Of a stretch of DNA of 11,107 nt, positions 1 to 9,743 are shown in pieces; position 1 is the first letter of the stretch; the number at the start of each line of letters is the position of its first letter. Both the position numbers and the translations under genes were made by a program. This DNA is from Monoraphidium neglectum (Eukaryota > Chlorophyta > Chlorophyceae > Sphaeropleales > Selenastraceae): the NCBI RefSeq assembly GCF_000611645.1, contig NW_014011659.1:1-11107 (forward strand). Direction: 5' to 3'. Below the pieces are notes generated by a model. The model did not search any database. It was not told the origin of the DNA and was given only the letters and a program-made list of their open reading frames with translations.

Positions 1-663
1 GCGCCCGCCCCTGGCACCGCCGCCGCGGCCCTTCTTGCCGAACGCCGTGCCCTTGGAGGGTTTGTCCAGGAGCAGCATCTCTGCGGGGGGTGCGCAGGAG
101 GGCACATGGTGAAATACACAATCGGCTCAAGTCATCCGGCCCAGTGCTCAAGCGCGTAGACGCGGTTCACGACAGGTCTCCCTGCAGCACCCAGAAGCTG
201 CGCTTGCCGTCCGCCCACATCCGACCACACCCGCTGTAGGGCGTGCATTACCACGCGCCGCAGAGTGTCGAACACCGTGGAGCACAACCCCCGCCTTCTC
301 AGTCATCCGCCGCCTTCAATATGCAGCCCAGGACCCCTACCCTGCCCGGCCTCTGCACCCAGCCTCGCCCATGCCTGCTTTATCCCACAAGCGCCCACCC
401 GGGAAGATGGCGTCAAGACACTTGCGGTAAGAAAAGTCCTCGACGGCGCCGCCCGGCCTGACGATGTGGAAGCAGCGGCTGGTCTGCCCTGACACGGCCG
501 TCTCCATGACGGTCACCGCCTGCACGCCACCCGCCAGCTGGCGAGTCGGTCAAGATGATGGCCAGAGGGGCGGGTGAGGGAGGGTAAGAGGCAGGGCGCG
601 GTGCGCACCTCCCAAAGTTGCAAGCGCGCCGTGTCCCGTCCCCCACGTGTGCGTGTGTGCGCG

Positions 664-709
<46 letters not shown>

Positions 710-1761
710 CACATACACAAACATGCATAGATTCACACACACCTTTTTCTGAGTCCACAACACGCAAATAGGCACTCGCACAAGGGCGCACGTGCGCGCA
801 AATTCACATCCAGATCTACCGTCACATCAGGCACACCCATACACGATGCCCCCCTCATGCACGAGTGCGCGCACCTTCTCTTCCCCCCTTGGGTGGCCCT
901 TCTTGAGGAGGTCCAGCAGCATCACCAGCTCGTACTAAGGGGAGGAGGGGTGGAGCGCGAGGTGTCATTATGAGGTATGAGGGGCGCGGGGTAACGATGT
1001 ATGCATGGTTGTATGTCAATCTGAGTGGCGTGTGAGTGTGGACACATGTATTGCAACGGCAAGGGGAGGGGGTTGGGCACTCTCGTGGTCCAATGAGCGC
1101 GGGCTGCATTGGGATGCGCACACCGCAAGCGCACACTGGATACGGCTCGCCCCCAAGGCTGCCTGGTGTTGTTTGCTCCAAGACGTGCAGCATGGGCATG
1201 CGTACGCCGCAGGTCCCCCTGGTGGCAGCGGCCACCGCGCTCCGCGGTCCGCAGCGACGCCGCTGGTGGCTGCCGTACCTCGTTGAGCGGTTGCCCCAGG
1301 TGCCAGTTCTTGAGGACAGTCGAAACGTAGTGGTAAGCCTCCTGCCCAGACTTGAACGAGCGGTATCCAAGGGTGATGGGGTCCCCTGTCGGCGCATCAG
1401 CGGCCGCTGGCGCCACGGCCGCGGCGTCATCGGCGGCCTCGCCATCGCCGCCGTCCTCCGCTGGCTGCTCATCGCCGTCGCCAGCCCCCGCGTCTGCATC
1501 CCCCCCCTGCTCCTCGCCGGCCTCCCCGTCGGCAGCCTCCTCCGCGGTCCCTCCTTCTACTTGATCTTCTTCAAGCTGCTCCTGATCGGGCTCGGCCACT
1601 GCCTCAGGCTTCGCCCCGGCCTCCGCATCGCCGCCGCCGCCGCGTGTTGCTCGGGCCCGCTTCGCCACGGGCTTCTCTTCAGCGCCCTCTGCGGCGGCAT
1701 CCACTTCTTCAGCAACACGCTTGTTGCCTTTGTCCTGCGCTGCCTGCTTTGCGCGTGTCAT
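1..1761 (-). CDS. DCL/DUF3223-domain protein, 3' end cut by window edge
   Basis: Exons, in transcription order, are 1761-1279, 934-875, 537-399 and 80-1 (continuing off the window). All introns are GT-AG and the phases agree, giving 254 residues to the edge. Residues 129-228 match the DCL (DUF3223) fold. A run ending GQPLNE joins YELVMLLDLLKKGHPRGEEK across the first intron, then come TSRCFHIVRPGGAVEDFSYR and KCLDAIFP. In plants this family includes tomato DCL (plastid rRNA processing), nuclear/nucleolar DOMINO1 and the C-terminus of the Pol V largest subunit. Here the N-terminus has basic clusters (KR at 14-15, KPVAKRARATR at 30-40) resembling a bipartite nuclear signal rather than a transit peptide. 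A disordered acidic Ala/Glu/Asp/Gly region follows at about 45-127. The last visible residues are an Arg/Gly-rich, RGG-like tail typical of RNA binding. Nuclear or nucleolar RNA work is inferred; a plastid role is the alternative. It is transcribed away from the hydrolase-like gene. Confidence 0.85.
645..705. repeat. CA/GC microsatellite, alternating purine-pyrimidine tract
   Basis: This lies in the second intron (874-538) of the DCL-domain gene. It is an uninterrupted 61-base alternation of purine and pyrimidine: a GT-rich start, seven GC steps at 659-672, then about 16 CA units. Positions 653-678 form a perfect 26-base palindrome. On the transcribed strand the repeat reads as (GT)n. Such tracts can adopt Z-DNA or cruciform structure and are length-unstable. 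Confidence 0.95.
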
Positions 1762-2376
1762 GGCGATCTATACAGCGGCAGCCAGGCTCTGGCGATCAAA
1801 GACCTATCTCTGATGGGGCTGTTGCCGTTGCTACACTCTCAAATCAAAGTTCAAAACGCGCACACGGTTCCGCAGTTTCACTGGAATATCGGGAGCTTCG
1901 TGCTGCATGCTTTGTGCTGCTGCTGCTGCACATTTCAACAAGTGGACCGCGATAACCTTCTAGCTTTTATCGTGGCGTGTCAATAATAGCTTAAACTCTG
2001 CAAAGAGGGTGACAAGTGGGCCTTCTTGGCGTCCTGGAACTGAGGCTGTTGTTTGGACGTTTTGCCCGGTGAGCCCTGCAGTTGACAGCTCCCATGTACG
2101 AGAAGCTTGGGAATAATGGCTCCCATACGCGCCCAAAGCGATGGCGGCCTGCCACAGCCGAATGGTCCGTCGTCGATGTACCACGCGGTCAGACGGGCGT
2201 GCAGCGGCCCAGGAGTGCCCCGTAACTATGTCATGTGTGACGGAAACCAATCCTTGCCCCTGCCTGATTGTGGCATTGCCGGTCATGTGCGCGCACCGGC
2301 GCCACCCAGGTGGGCGTTCGCAACAGCAGGAGTCCTGCGCGGAAGGCGGTGACGCCCAGGGATCCCGCGGTTGCGA
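1762..2376. promoter_or_regulatory. Divergent intergenic region, presumed bidirectional promoter
   Basis: These roughly 615 bases separate the start codon of the minus-strand DCL-domain gene from the first in-frame ATG of the plus-strand hydrolase-like gene. No convincing coding region lies here. ORFs that cross it are low-complexity or antisense extensions of the acidic exon. Base composition is more balanced than in the exons, with AT-richer stretches near 1840-1990. A short CTG run sits at about 1915-1930. No well-placed TATA box was found; a TATAGA on the minus strand lies too close to the DCL start codon. The promoter role is inferred from gene orientation only. Confidence 0.5.
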
Positions 2377-2508
2377 ATGGTGCCGCGGCTGCTGCGGCAA
2401 GAGCGCAGCTGTGGCGTGGCAGGCTCCGGGGACGCTGCAGGCGCTGGTAGCTGCAGGGGCCAGGTGTGTCGCATGGCGCCCAGCGTGCCCAGCGATGCGA
2501 GCGCGGCC

Positions 2509-2613
2509 AGCAGCAGCAACAGCAGCAGCAGAGGCGCTGCGGGCATCTGCGGCACAACCAGCAGCAGCACGAACGCCAGAAGCAGCAGCAGCATGAGCAG
2601 GAGCAGCAGCAGC
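2509..2613 (+). repeat. AGC/CAG trinucleotide repeat at the 5' end of the hydrolase-like gene
   Basis: Several interrupted AGC runs are seen here. In the frame of the downstream exon they encode poly-Ser stretches, in the next frame poly-Gln, and on the opposite strand poly-Leu. They sit just before or within the N-terminal coding region, between alternative start codons at 2377, 2473 and 2593. The repeat may therefore be 5' UTR or a disordered N-terminal extension. Confidence 0.85.
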
Positions 2614-2700
2614 ATCGCCTCAGCCCGCCGCAGTCGCACGGGCTTAGCCTTGGTGGTGGCCCTCGCGGTGCTGGCGCTGGCGCCTGCGGGGGCGCACGCC
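2593..2700 (+). other. Predicted secretory signal peptide of the hydrolase-like protein
   Basis: Residues 1-36 show an Arg-containing n-region (RR at 12-13, R15), a hydrophobic core at about 17-30 rich in Leu, Val and Ala, and an AHA cleavage motif ending at residue 36, before Tyr37. If translation begins at the upstream ATGs, the same segment could act as a type II membrane anchor instead. Confidence 0.7.
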
Positions 2701-5700
2701 TATGGGACAGAGATCAGCAGCAGTGTGGCGCTCTTCCGCTTTGTGGACCTCAACGTAGCGGAGTACATCTCGGGCTACAACGCGTCCAGGTGCGCGCCTG
2801 GTGGCGCTCGGCAGGGGAGCAGGGCGCCGAGGCTTTTCAGCCTAGGGTTTGGGCGCCGCTCAGGACACGCGGGGTGGGCACGCAGGCAGCAGGGAGCTTG
2901 CAGGGGCATGATGTGGTGTCCAGCAGGGTAGAACGACCGGCTGCGGCACGGGCGGGGTCGGGTTCGCCCGCCTTTGCAGCCATACATGTGATGGGGCCCG
3001 CGGGCGTGTGGTGGTGGGCAGGACAGGTGCACCGCTGTGCGCGGCCTGCAGGTGGTGCAGCCGCCTCGCCAGATGCTGCATGCATGCCTCGCAATATTCC
3101 CATGCCCACGTTCTCGCAACAATGCGCATTGCACGTGCCAAGCAACGCTCGCACCCCTCCTCCCGTGTGGCGCATGCGCTCATTTTATTGCTGCGCACCA
3201 CCCCTCATGCAGGTGTGTGCACATGGTCAACCGTGCCGGCCGGACGGGCAGCATGCGCATCAACTTCGTGATCTCACACTATTTTGTTGACGAGGACAAA
3301 GACTTTGTCGTTGACAGATACTGCCTCAAGCTGTCAAGTGGGTGGTGCTGGATGCTGGGTGGGCTCAGCGTGTGGGCCAGCAGCACGAGGGTTCTCACAC
3401 CCGGGGCGCCGCAACCACCGCCACGTTCTGCGCAGCGGTGGCAATTAGCCACATGTCCCGCGCCGCCCAGTCATCATACATTCTGCTGCTTTGCTCAAGC
3501 CTCTATGCTTGTTCACCAGTGCTTCTCAAAACTTGCACTCAAACCCTACCACCCTCAGGCTCCCCTGAGTGCACCCCCGCGACCCCCGAGCTGGTGGCAA
3601 AGTGGGGGGCGCTCTTCCAGCCCTGCCTCGCCTATGCCGTGGGCCTCGGCTTCGACATCGCCTTCACGCCCCATCTGGACGACGGCCTCAACAACGGCCA
3701 GTGGCGCAATGCGATGCTCATCAACCCGCTGCAGAAGTACGGGGGGATGAGCTACTTTGACTTCGTGATCAAACCGCTGGCTGACGTGATGGCGGCCACC
3801 CTGCAGCCGAACACCAAGGTGTGTGTTGCACGTGTCTAGCACATGGTTGTCTAAGCGTAGATGTGCGGGTGTTTGTTTGTATGTTATGTGAGTGTGTGGG
3901 TTTGTGGGTGTGAGGTTCAGGGCGTGCTTTTGGGGCGCCTGGCGGGTAGCTGCTGGGTAGTCAGGCAGTATGTGTGAGGCTGAGAGACCATCGGCGGCCA
4001 CGGTGATTTGAAAGGCGAGCTGCAACACATGTCAGGCTGGCTGGGTGGGGGCGCAGCCCTGCCGCGGGGTCAAATTAAGAGCAGTCGGCTGCGTCAACCA
4101 GCCCCTCTGCCATCTCGCGAGCTGACTGCGCAAGATTTTGAGCTACGTGACGGCGCCTTGCCCGCCCACCCCTGCCGCCGTCCCAGGTGTGGTTTGCCCT
4201 GCAAGGGGAGATGTCGGCCATGGTGACCGCATACCCCCGAGAGCATACCAGGCTGCTGCCTTATGTCAAGTGAGTGCCGTTGGGGCCCAGAAACCCCTCG
4301 CTCCGCAAGTTTGCACGGCCAGCTGCACACCAGGGAAGCAACAATCATAAGTGCTGCTCAGATTGCAGCACTGGCGCTCGCGTAACCAGCCCCACGCGCC
4401 TGACTCGCGCTCGCGGGCGCTATCGTGCCTCCCTTGCCCACGACAGGCAGCTGGTGCTTGGTAGCCACCCTGAGTGGGCAGACAACGTCCGCGTGGGCGT
4501 GTCGACCAACTTCAATAAGCTTTGCGGCATGGAGATGTGCCAGGTGGGCGCAGCGTCCATGAGCTGTTCTATTGGATATTCCGCGCAGAGGGGGGGGGGC
4601 GTCTTTCAGCGAGAGCGCACAAGTGGGCATGTATGTGAGAGTGCAAGAGGGGGCGCTCATGCGGCAGCAGCGGCCGCACCAGCACCAGCACCAGCAACTT
4701 TGGCAAAGTAGTAGATACGCAAATCACATGGCAGTGTCAACCAAGCTGCACTCTGCGCGCCTGTGGCGTTGCCCGCCTGCGGCAATACTATATGTGTTGT
4801 GTCTGTGAGGCGTCCTTGCCTGTTGACCGTGGGTCCCGTCCCAACCCCACTACCCCACAACACCAGACTCGCGACGTCGAGCAGCGACTGGACGCCCCCG
4901 GCGTGCGGGAGCTGTACAACTCGGTTGATTTTGTGGGCATCAGCGCCTACCCGCGTTTCAAGTACCGCATGTCTGACATGGAGGACAGCACGCAGATGTT
5001 TGACCAGGAGCTCAAGGTGCGCGTGTACGCGGGTGCATGTGCGTGCGTCCTGGGTGTGTCCATGCATTTTTTGCATGCTGGAGAGTGTGCGTGCGCGCCC
5101 CCGGCATTTGCGTGCTGGGTTCTCCAAGGGCTGGTTTGTTGATGGTTGCCTGAAACCGCACTGGGACCTGAGGGCGGCCGCTCTCAACAATGATGAGACA
5201 AAGGCTTTTGGCACGTCTGCCAGCCCGCCTGTCCCGCACCAACACGCCGTGCCGCACCCGGACCTTGCAAAGCTGCACGGAGTCCCAAGCTTCACGCCCC
5301 AAAAACGCGCGCCCGCGCTGCCAAAAACGCGTGACCGCAGCTGTTTGGCGTCGACCTGGCCAACCTCATCAATGTGAAGCAGAAGGAGTTCGTTTACAAC
5401 GAGTTTGGCATCGGCGGCGGCGCCTCCGTCTCGGGCGACTCCCCCGCGCGCACCGTGGCGCAGGCGTCGGACGGGCCGTTCTTCGGGGTGTATGGCCCCT
5501 ACACGCGCAAGCTTGATCCCTGGCGCCTGTTCCTGCCGCGTGAGTGCCTGGCGCACGAGGCGGCGGGGTCGCAAGACCGGGGACATAGCAGCTGGCGCTG
5601 TAAAACAACGGCATCTGCAGCCCGGGCGAGGCTCTGGACTCGCGCTTTCCCAACCACAGCTGGCGCCCTGGTACTTTTGACAACGACCAACCGCATTTTG

Positions 5701-6297
5701 CAATGCACTTGCACCCCTCCCTCCTCCGCAGTCAACGTCCTGGTGGGCACGCGCAACTACATGTACGACTGGTGGACCGCCGCAACCGTGTGGTTGGCCA
5801 GGAAGGGCGGCCCCACCTGGCGCGTGGACCACGTTTTTATGTGGAACCTCAACTCCTGGGACCTGCAGGTGGGGGGAAAGGGGCGCCAGCCGGCGGGCCG
5901 TGACGTCATCAACAGCCGGTTGACGGCCTGCAGCCGCAAGGCGTCTGCCGAGCGCGCCTGCGGTCTTTAGGAAGGTTCATCGCCTCGGGCATCTGGGTCG
6001 GATGGCAACGCCTGGTCTGCTACTGCCTTCTTGCGTCCGCCCTTCCCTCGTCTGCACACTACCGGCTGCGATGGGGTCAGGGTGTGGGTCTGTTGCGGCC
6101 ATGCCCGTGGAACCCTCACCCAGTGGAACCCTAAACCTTATCCCTCTCCGTTGACCCCACAGGGGATTCACATGGAGTCCACGACTAAGGAGGGCAGCTA
6201 CCGCGACGACACAGTCTACAAGATCATCCGCAGCCACAACCTCAAGACGCGCGGGCTCGTGGGCTACGACACACCAGGCTCCATCCCGCCTTACTAA
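2593..6297 (+). CDS. Secreted glycoside-hydrolase-like TIM-barrel protein (clan GH-A type), nine exons
   Basis: Exons are 2593-2789, 3213-3337, 3559-3818, 4187-4269, 4447-4543, 4867-5016, 5341-5539, 5732-5868 and 6163-6297. The sum is 1383 nt, or 460 residues plus TAA, with every phase consistent. After a signal peptide, strand-like motifs come in TIM-barrel order: GLGFDIAFTPHLDDG (beta-3), VWFALQGEMS (beta-4, Glu202), VRVGVSTNFN (beta-5), VDFVGISAYPRF (beta-6), EFVYNEFGIGGG (beta-7, Glu325) and VFMWNLNSWDL (beta-8). Glutamates after strands 4 and 7 are the acid/base and nucleophile positions of retaining clan GH-A enzymes (GH5, GH53 and GH113 are examples), so polysaccharide cleavage outside the cell or in the secretory route is inferred. 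The strand-4 GEM lacks the usual Asn-Glu pair. I cannot assign a family or substrate, and a non-catalytic relative is possible. In-frame ATGs at 2377 and 2473 would add 72 or 40 Ser-rich residues; 2593 was chosen because it places the signal peptide near the N-terminus. An in-frame TGA at 2350 bounds the frame. Confidence 0.75.
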
Positions 6298-7520
6298 CGG
6301 CGACGCCAGCGGTGACCATGCAGGCACCTCGCGTCCCCCCATTGCATGGCGAGGCGCCGCACCGCGCACTGCACGGCTCACGGCCGCGGCCCGCTGTTGT
6401 GGCCCAGCAGCGGCATGGCCATGCAGGTGTTGCTGATTGCCCACTTGTGTGCAACCCGTGAGGACGGCGCAAGCAAGCGGACTGCGACGGCCGGGCGTGA
6501 GCCGGCCAAAGTATTCACGGGGCATTCACTGCGCCGTGATGGAGACGCAAGCTATGTTTCTTGCATGCATGGATGGCCACTAGATCTGGCGCGTGGTGCG
6601 GGGGACGGTGCCAAGCGGGCCGTGTGCTGCCCGCCCGTTGCCCTCAGCCGCGCACACGCGGCGCGGTCAACGCAAACATTTGCGTCTTCCTCCACAACAC
6701 GCATGGCTTGCGCCATGTGAGGAACCTCGTTCAGGCCTCGGCTCGCTCGTATGAAAGCATTTTCTAATGTTGTGCCCCGCCTCCACATCCGTGTGTGCGT
6801 GACAAGATCGGTGTTAAATTGCCGCTGGATGGCTCACACAATTATTGGCGTTTCACCCTTGGCGGCGGCGCGTGACAGCGAGTGAGCCCCCGGCTTGGCC
6901 GTGCGCCGCCGCTTTGGGACACCGTTTGCCACGGCCTGCCAGCATGTTTTTGTCCTGGAGAGCTCTGCGCCCCTCTGAGGCGGCCATGCATTTTGAAGGA
7001 TTGTGTGCGTATGTGCAACATCGCAATCCCTTAATCATACATGGCAGCAGGGTTGTTCCTGCCTCTCCCAACTGGGGTGGGGCGGTTGCAGTCATGGCGC
7101 ACATGGAGCGCAAAAAGGGCTGGCAGGGCAAAGCATTATGTGGTGTGTGCTGTGGAAACGGGGCCTCCCCAGGGGGTGGGAAGGGGGGGCAGACAGGTTC
7201 CCCCTTCAATACCAGCAGCAGGGCCGCAGCCGCGCAGTAGTGGCAATCCAGGTTGACTGACCTTGACCAAGCCATGTGCAGGCCACGCAGGCCTTTCACT
7301 ATTGACAAGGCCTATACGTGCAGTTCCTGGTCTGGTGCGACGCAGGTTCGGTTGCAAGGTGCTTCAATGGCCAAGGATCCTGTGCTGCGGTTGTTTGTTG
7401 TCATGTGAAGCTGTATAGTGGCGGTTTGCATACGGTATAATAGGACACGCCTGAAAGGGTCCCATTTGTATTTCAAACGCTTCCCTACGACCGATTTTCT
7501 ACGCCACAGAAGCACTCTTC
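6298..7520. other. Intergenic region: 3' UTR of hydrolase-like gene plus COQ6 upstream region
   Basis: I see no believable gene in these 1223 bases. The ORFs present have no recognisable motif, no splice-linked continuation and biased composition. A 12-base perfect palindrome (GCATGGCCATGC) lies at 6413-6424. Reading the plus strand by eye, I found no TGTAA, the usual green-algal polyadenylation signal, so the transcript end of the upstream gene is undefined. The last part presumably holds the COQ6 promoter. Confidence 0.5.
7436..7442 (+). promoter_or_regulatory. TATA-like element upstream of COQ6
   Basis: TATAATA sits 78 bases before the COQ6 ATG in otherwise GC-rich DNA, a plausible distance for a core promoter with a short 5' UTR. 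This is a single short match with no other support. Confidence 0.2.
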
Positions 7521-9348
7521 ATGCGATCTGCGGCCTGGATCGGGCGGGGAGTGGCCCGCTACAGCACCGTCGCGGGCAATGAGGATATTGTGGATGTAGC
7601 TATCGTCGGAGCCGGCATGGTTGGGGCTGCTGTTGCAGCTCTCCTCCGTGAGTGCCTCAGCTCGCACCCTGGCTGCTGCTGGCGCGTGTCAGCGGTCGCA
7701 AATGGTCTCTTACCCCGCTCGTTGCATATCTCTGCGCAGGCCACAACCCTCTGACGAACGGCATGCGGATTGCAGTGCTCGACCGACAGGCGCGCGATTC
7801 TGCCTGTCCTGCTGCACTGCGTGCATCGATGGATACGGGCGCGCAGTAGCGGCGTGCTGGACACGAGACCATCCAACATAATGCCGATGCGGCTGTGCCG
7901 CAAAGGCACTTACTCGCACTGCTGCAGCTGGTAGCGTTGAGGTCAACATGCAGGGGTGCGTGGCCATCACACCCAAATGTCCCCCGTGCCCGGCGCTCTC
8001 GCGAGCGCTGCGCAGCCGCCGCCGCTATCATTGGAGGCGCCGCAATACCCGGACCTTCGGGTCAGCACCATAACGCCGGCGAGCGTGGAGACGCTGCAGC
8101 GGGCCGGCGCGTGGGACGAGGTCGGGCCGCCCGCCAGCGCAGAGTTTACTCATATGCAGGTGTGTTTCCTGCACATCCAACGACAGGCCGCCGCCACAAC
8201 GCCCTCCTTGACGTGGCAGCACATGGGCTGTCGGGAGTCCTTACAGAGGGCTATGCCCGCTGGGCTGCGTCTTGCGCTCTACACTCGACACAAGGCGACT
8301 GCCAACAGACTTGTGGTGGCGCCGCCCCGCTTGCGCGGGGCGTTCAAAACACAGCATTGAAATAAGCGGCGGACCGCTCGCCTTCTCTAGTCCTCCATGC
8401 ACTTAGCCACCTGCGTCCCCCCTCCCCCTACCACCTGAACTCGCTGCGGCCCTGCAGGTATGGGATTTCGCAGGCCCGGGCCACGTGCGGTGGTCGGCCG
8501 GTGACGTGGGCGCGCGCCGCATGGGAGTGGTCGCGGAGAACCGCACTCTGCAGGCCGCGCTGCTGCGCGCCGCGACGCGCGCCGGTCCTCGGGGGCGGCC
8601 GGTGAGGATTTGCCGAATGCGAGGGCGGCGCGCGCTGCGCGGCTGGCGCGCGCTGCGCGGCTGGTGCGCTGCAAAGCCGACCTTCCGGCCACCGGGGCAC
8701 CTGCCTCGCCGCCTTGGGTGCTGGCAGAAGGCGAACCAAGCACACTGATACTGGCTGCAATGCTGCTGGGAATGATCAATCTCATCAACGGCCTGACACG
8801 ATGCTAGCAGTGGTGGCTTGCATGATGACGTTGCTTGGGTTGTGCAACGCGCAGGTTGAGCTGATTACTCCTGCCTCGCTCGAGTCCCTCCAACTCCCTG
8901 AAGACCCCGAGGAGCGCGCTATTGGCAGCAGCAGCAGCAGCAGCAGCAGAAGCAGCAGCAGTAGCAACACTGGTGGCAGTGGCAGCAGCGGAGACAGCAG
9001 CAGCAGCAGCAGCAGTCAGCTAGCTGAGCTATCCCTGGCCGGTGGCCGGCGGCTACGCGCGCGGCTGGTGGTGGGGGCCGACGGCGGGCAGTCGAGGGTG
9101 CGGGAGCTGGCCGGACTCAGGGCGGCGGGTTGGGCCTACAACCAGCGCGGTGTCGTCGCGACAGGTGGGCCCTGTTGTGGGCATGACACGTGCTGATGGG
9201 CGGGCTGCCGGCTGGTGATGCAGCGCGCCTCCAACTGAAGCAAACGGGCCAGGCAGGCGCAAGGCAGCTGGGGGATGCAGCCTTCACAGCCGCATGGCTG
9301 TCAACGTGCCTACCATGTGGCATGCTGGTTGCAACCACCCTGCTTCAC

Positions 9349-9382
<34 letters not shown>

Positions 9383-9710
9383 TTACACGCACATGCACGC
9401 ATGCAAATACACGCACATTTACACGCACGTGCACGCATGCAAGTACATGCACATGCACACATACACACACGCACACACACTCACACATCAACATAAAAAC
9501 GCTCCTGCATGCAGTCGCCACATCTGAGGCCAATGCGACCGCGTGGCAGCGCTTCCTGCCCGACGGGCCCCTGGCGCTGCTGCCCGTGAGGGGCGGCTAC
9601 AGCTCCATCGTTTGGACCAACACGCCAGAGGGCGCCAGGCGGCTGGAGGCCATGGACAGCGACGCATTTGCTGGTGGGCACAGCTCGCAAATGTGTTTGT
9701 TGAGGGGCGC

Positions 9711-9743
<33 letters not shown>

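Noticed and set aside
922..1278. Read-through of the DCL-domain gene beyond LNE
   Set aside because: A GTACGG donor after LNE and a TTAG acceptor before YELVMLLDLL restore the family sequence exactly, so the unspliced extension is intron.
1766..1774. TATAGA on the minus strand near the DCL-gene start
   Set aside because: It lies within about 15 bases of the start codon, too close to act as a TATA box for that gene.
1036..1986. Plus-strand ORF of 316 codons
   Set aside because: It is the mirror of the acidic first exon of the DCL-domain gene; its Leu/Arg/Cys-rich translation has no domain features.
2466..3290. Plus-strand ORF with poly-Gln
   Set aside because: It is an out-of-frame reading of the AGC repeat that runs through intron 1 and matches nothing, whereas the Ser frame joins cleanly to the hydrolase exons.
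5017..5142. Continuation of the hydrolase exon 6 frame to a stop
   Set aside because: The donor at 5017 (AAG|GTGCGC) and the phase-0 acceptor at 5340 rejoin motif-bearing sequence; the extension is Cys/Ala-rich intron.
4657..5832. Long minus-strand ORF of 391 codons
   Set aside because: It lies antisense to exons 6-8 of the hydrolase-like gene and their introns, has no recognisable motif, and is explained by GC-rich composition that makes stop codons rare.
6346..6720. ORF of 124 codons in the intergenic region
   Set aside because: No motifs, no splice-linked partners and biased composition; more likely 3' UTR or spacer.
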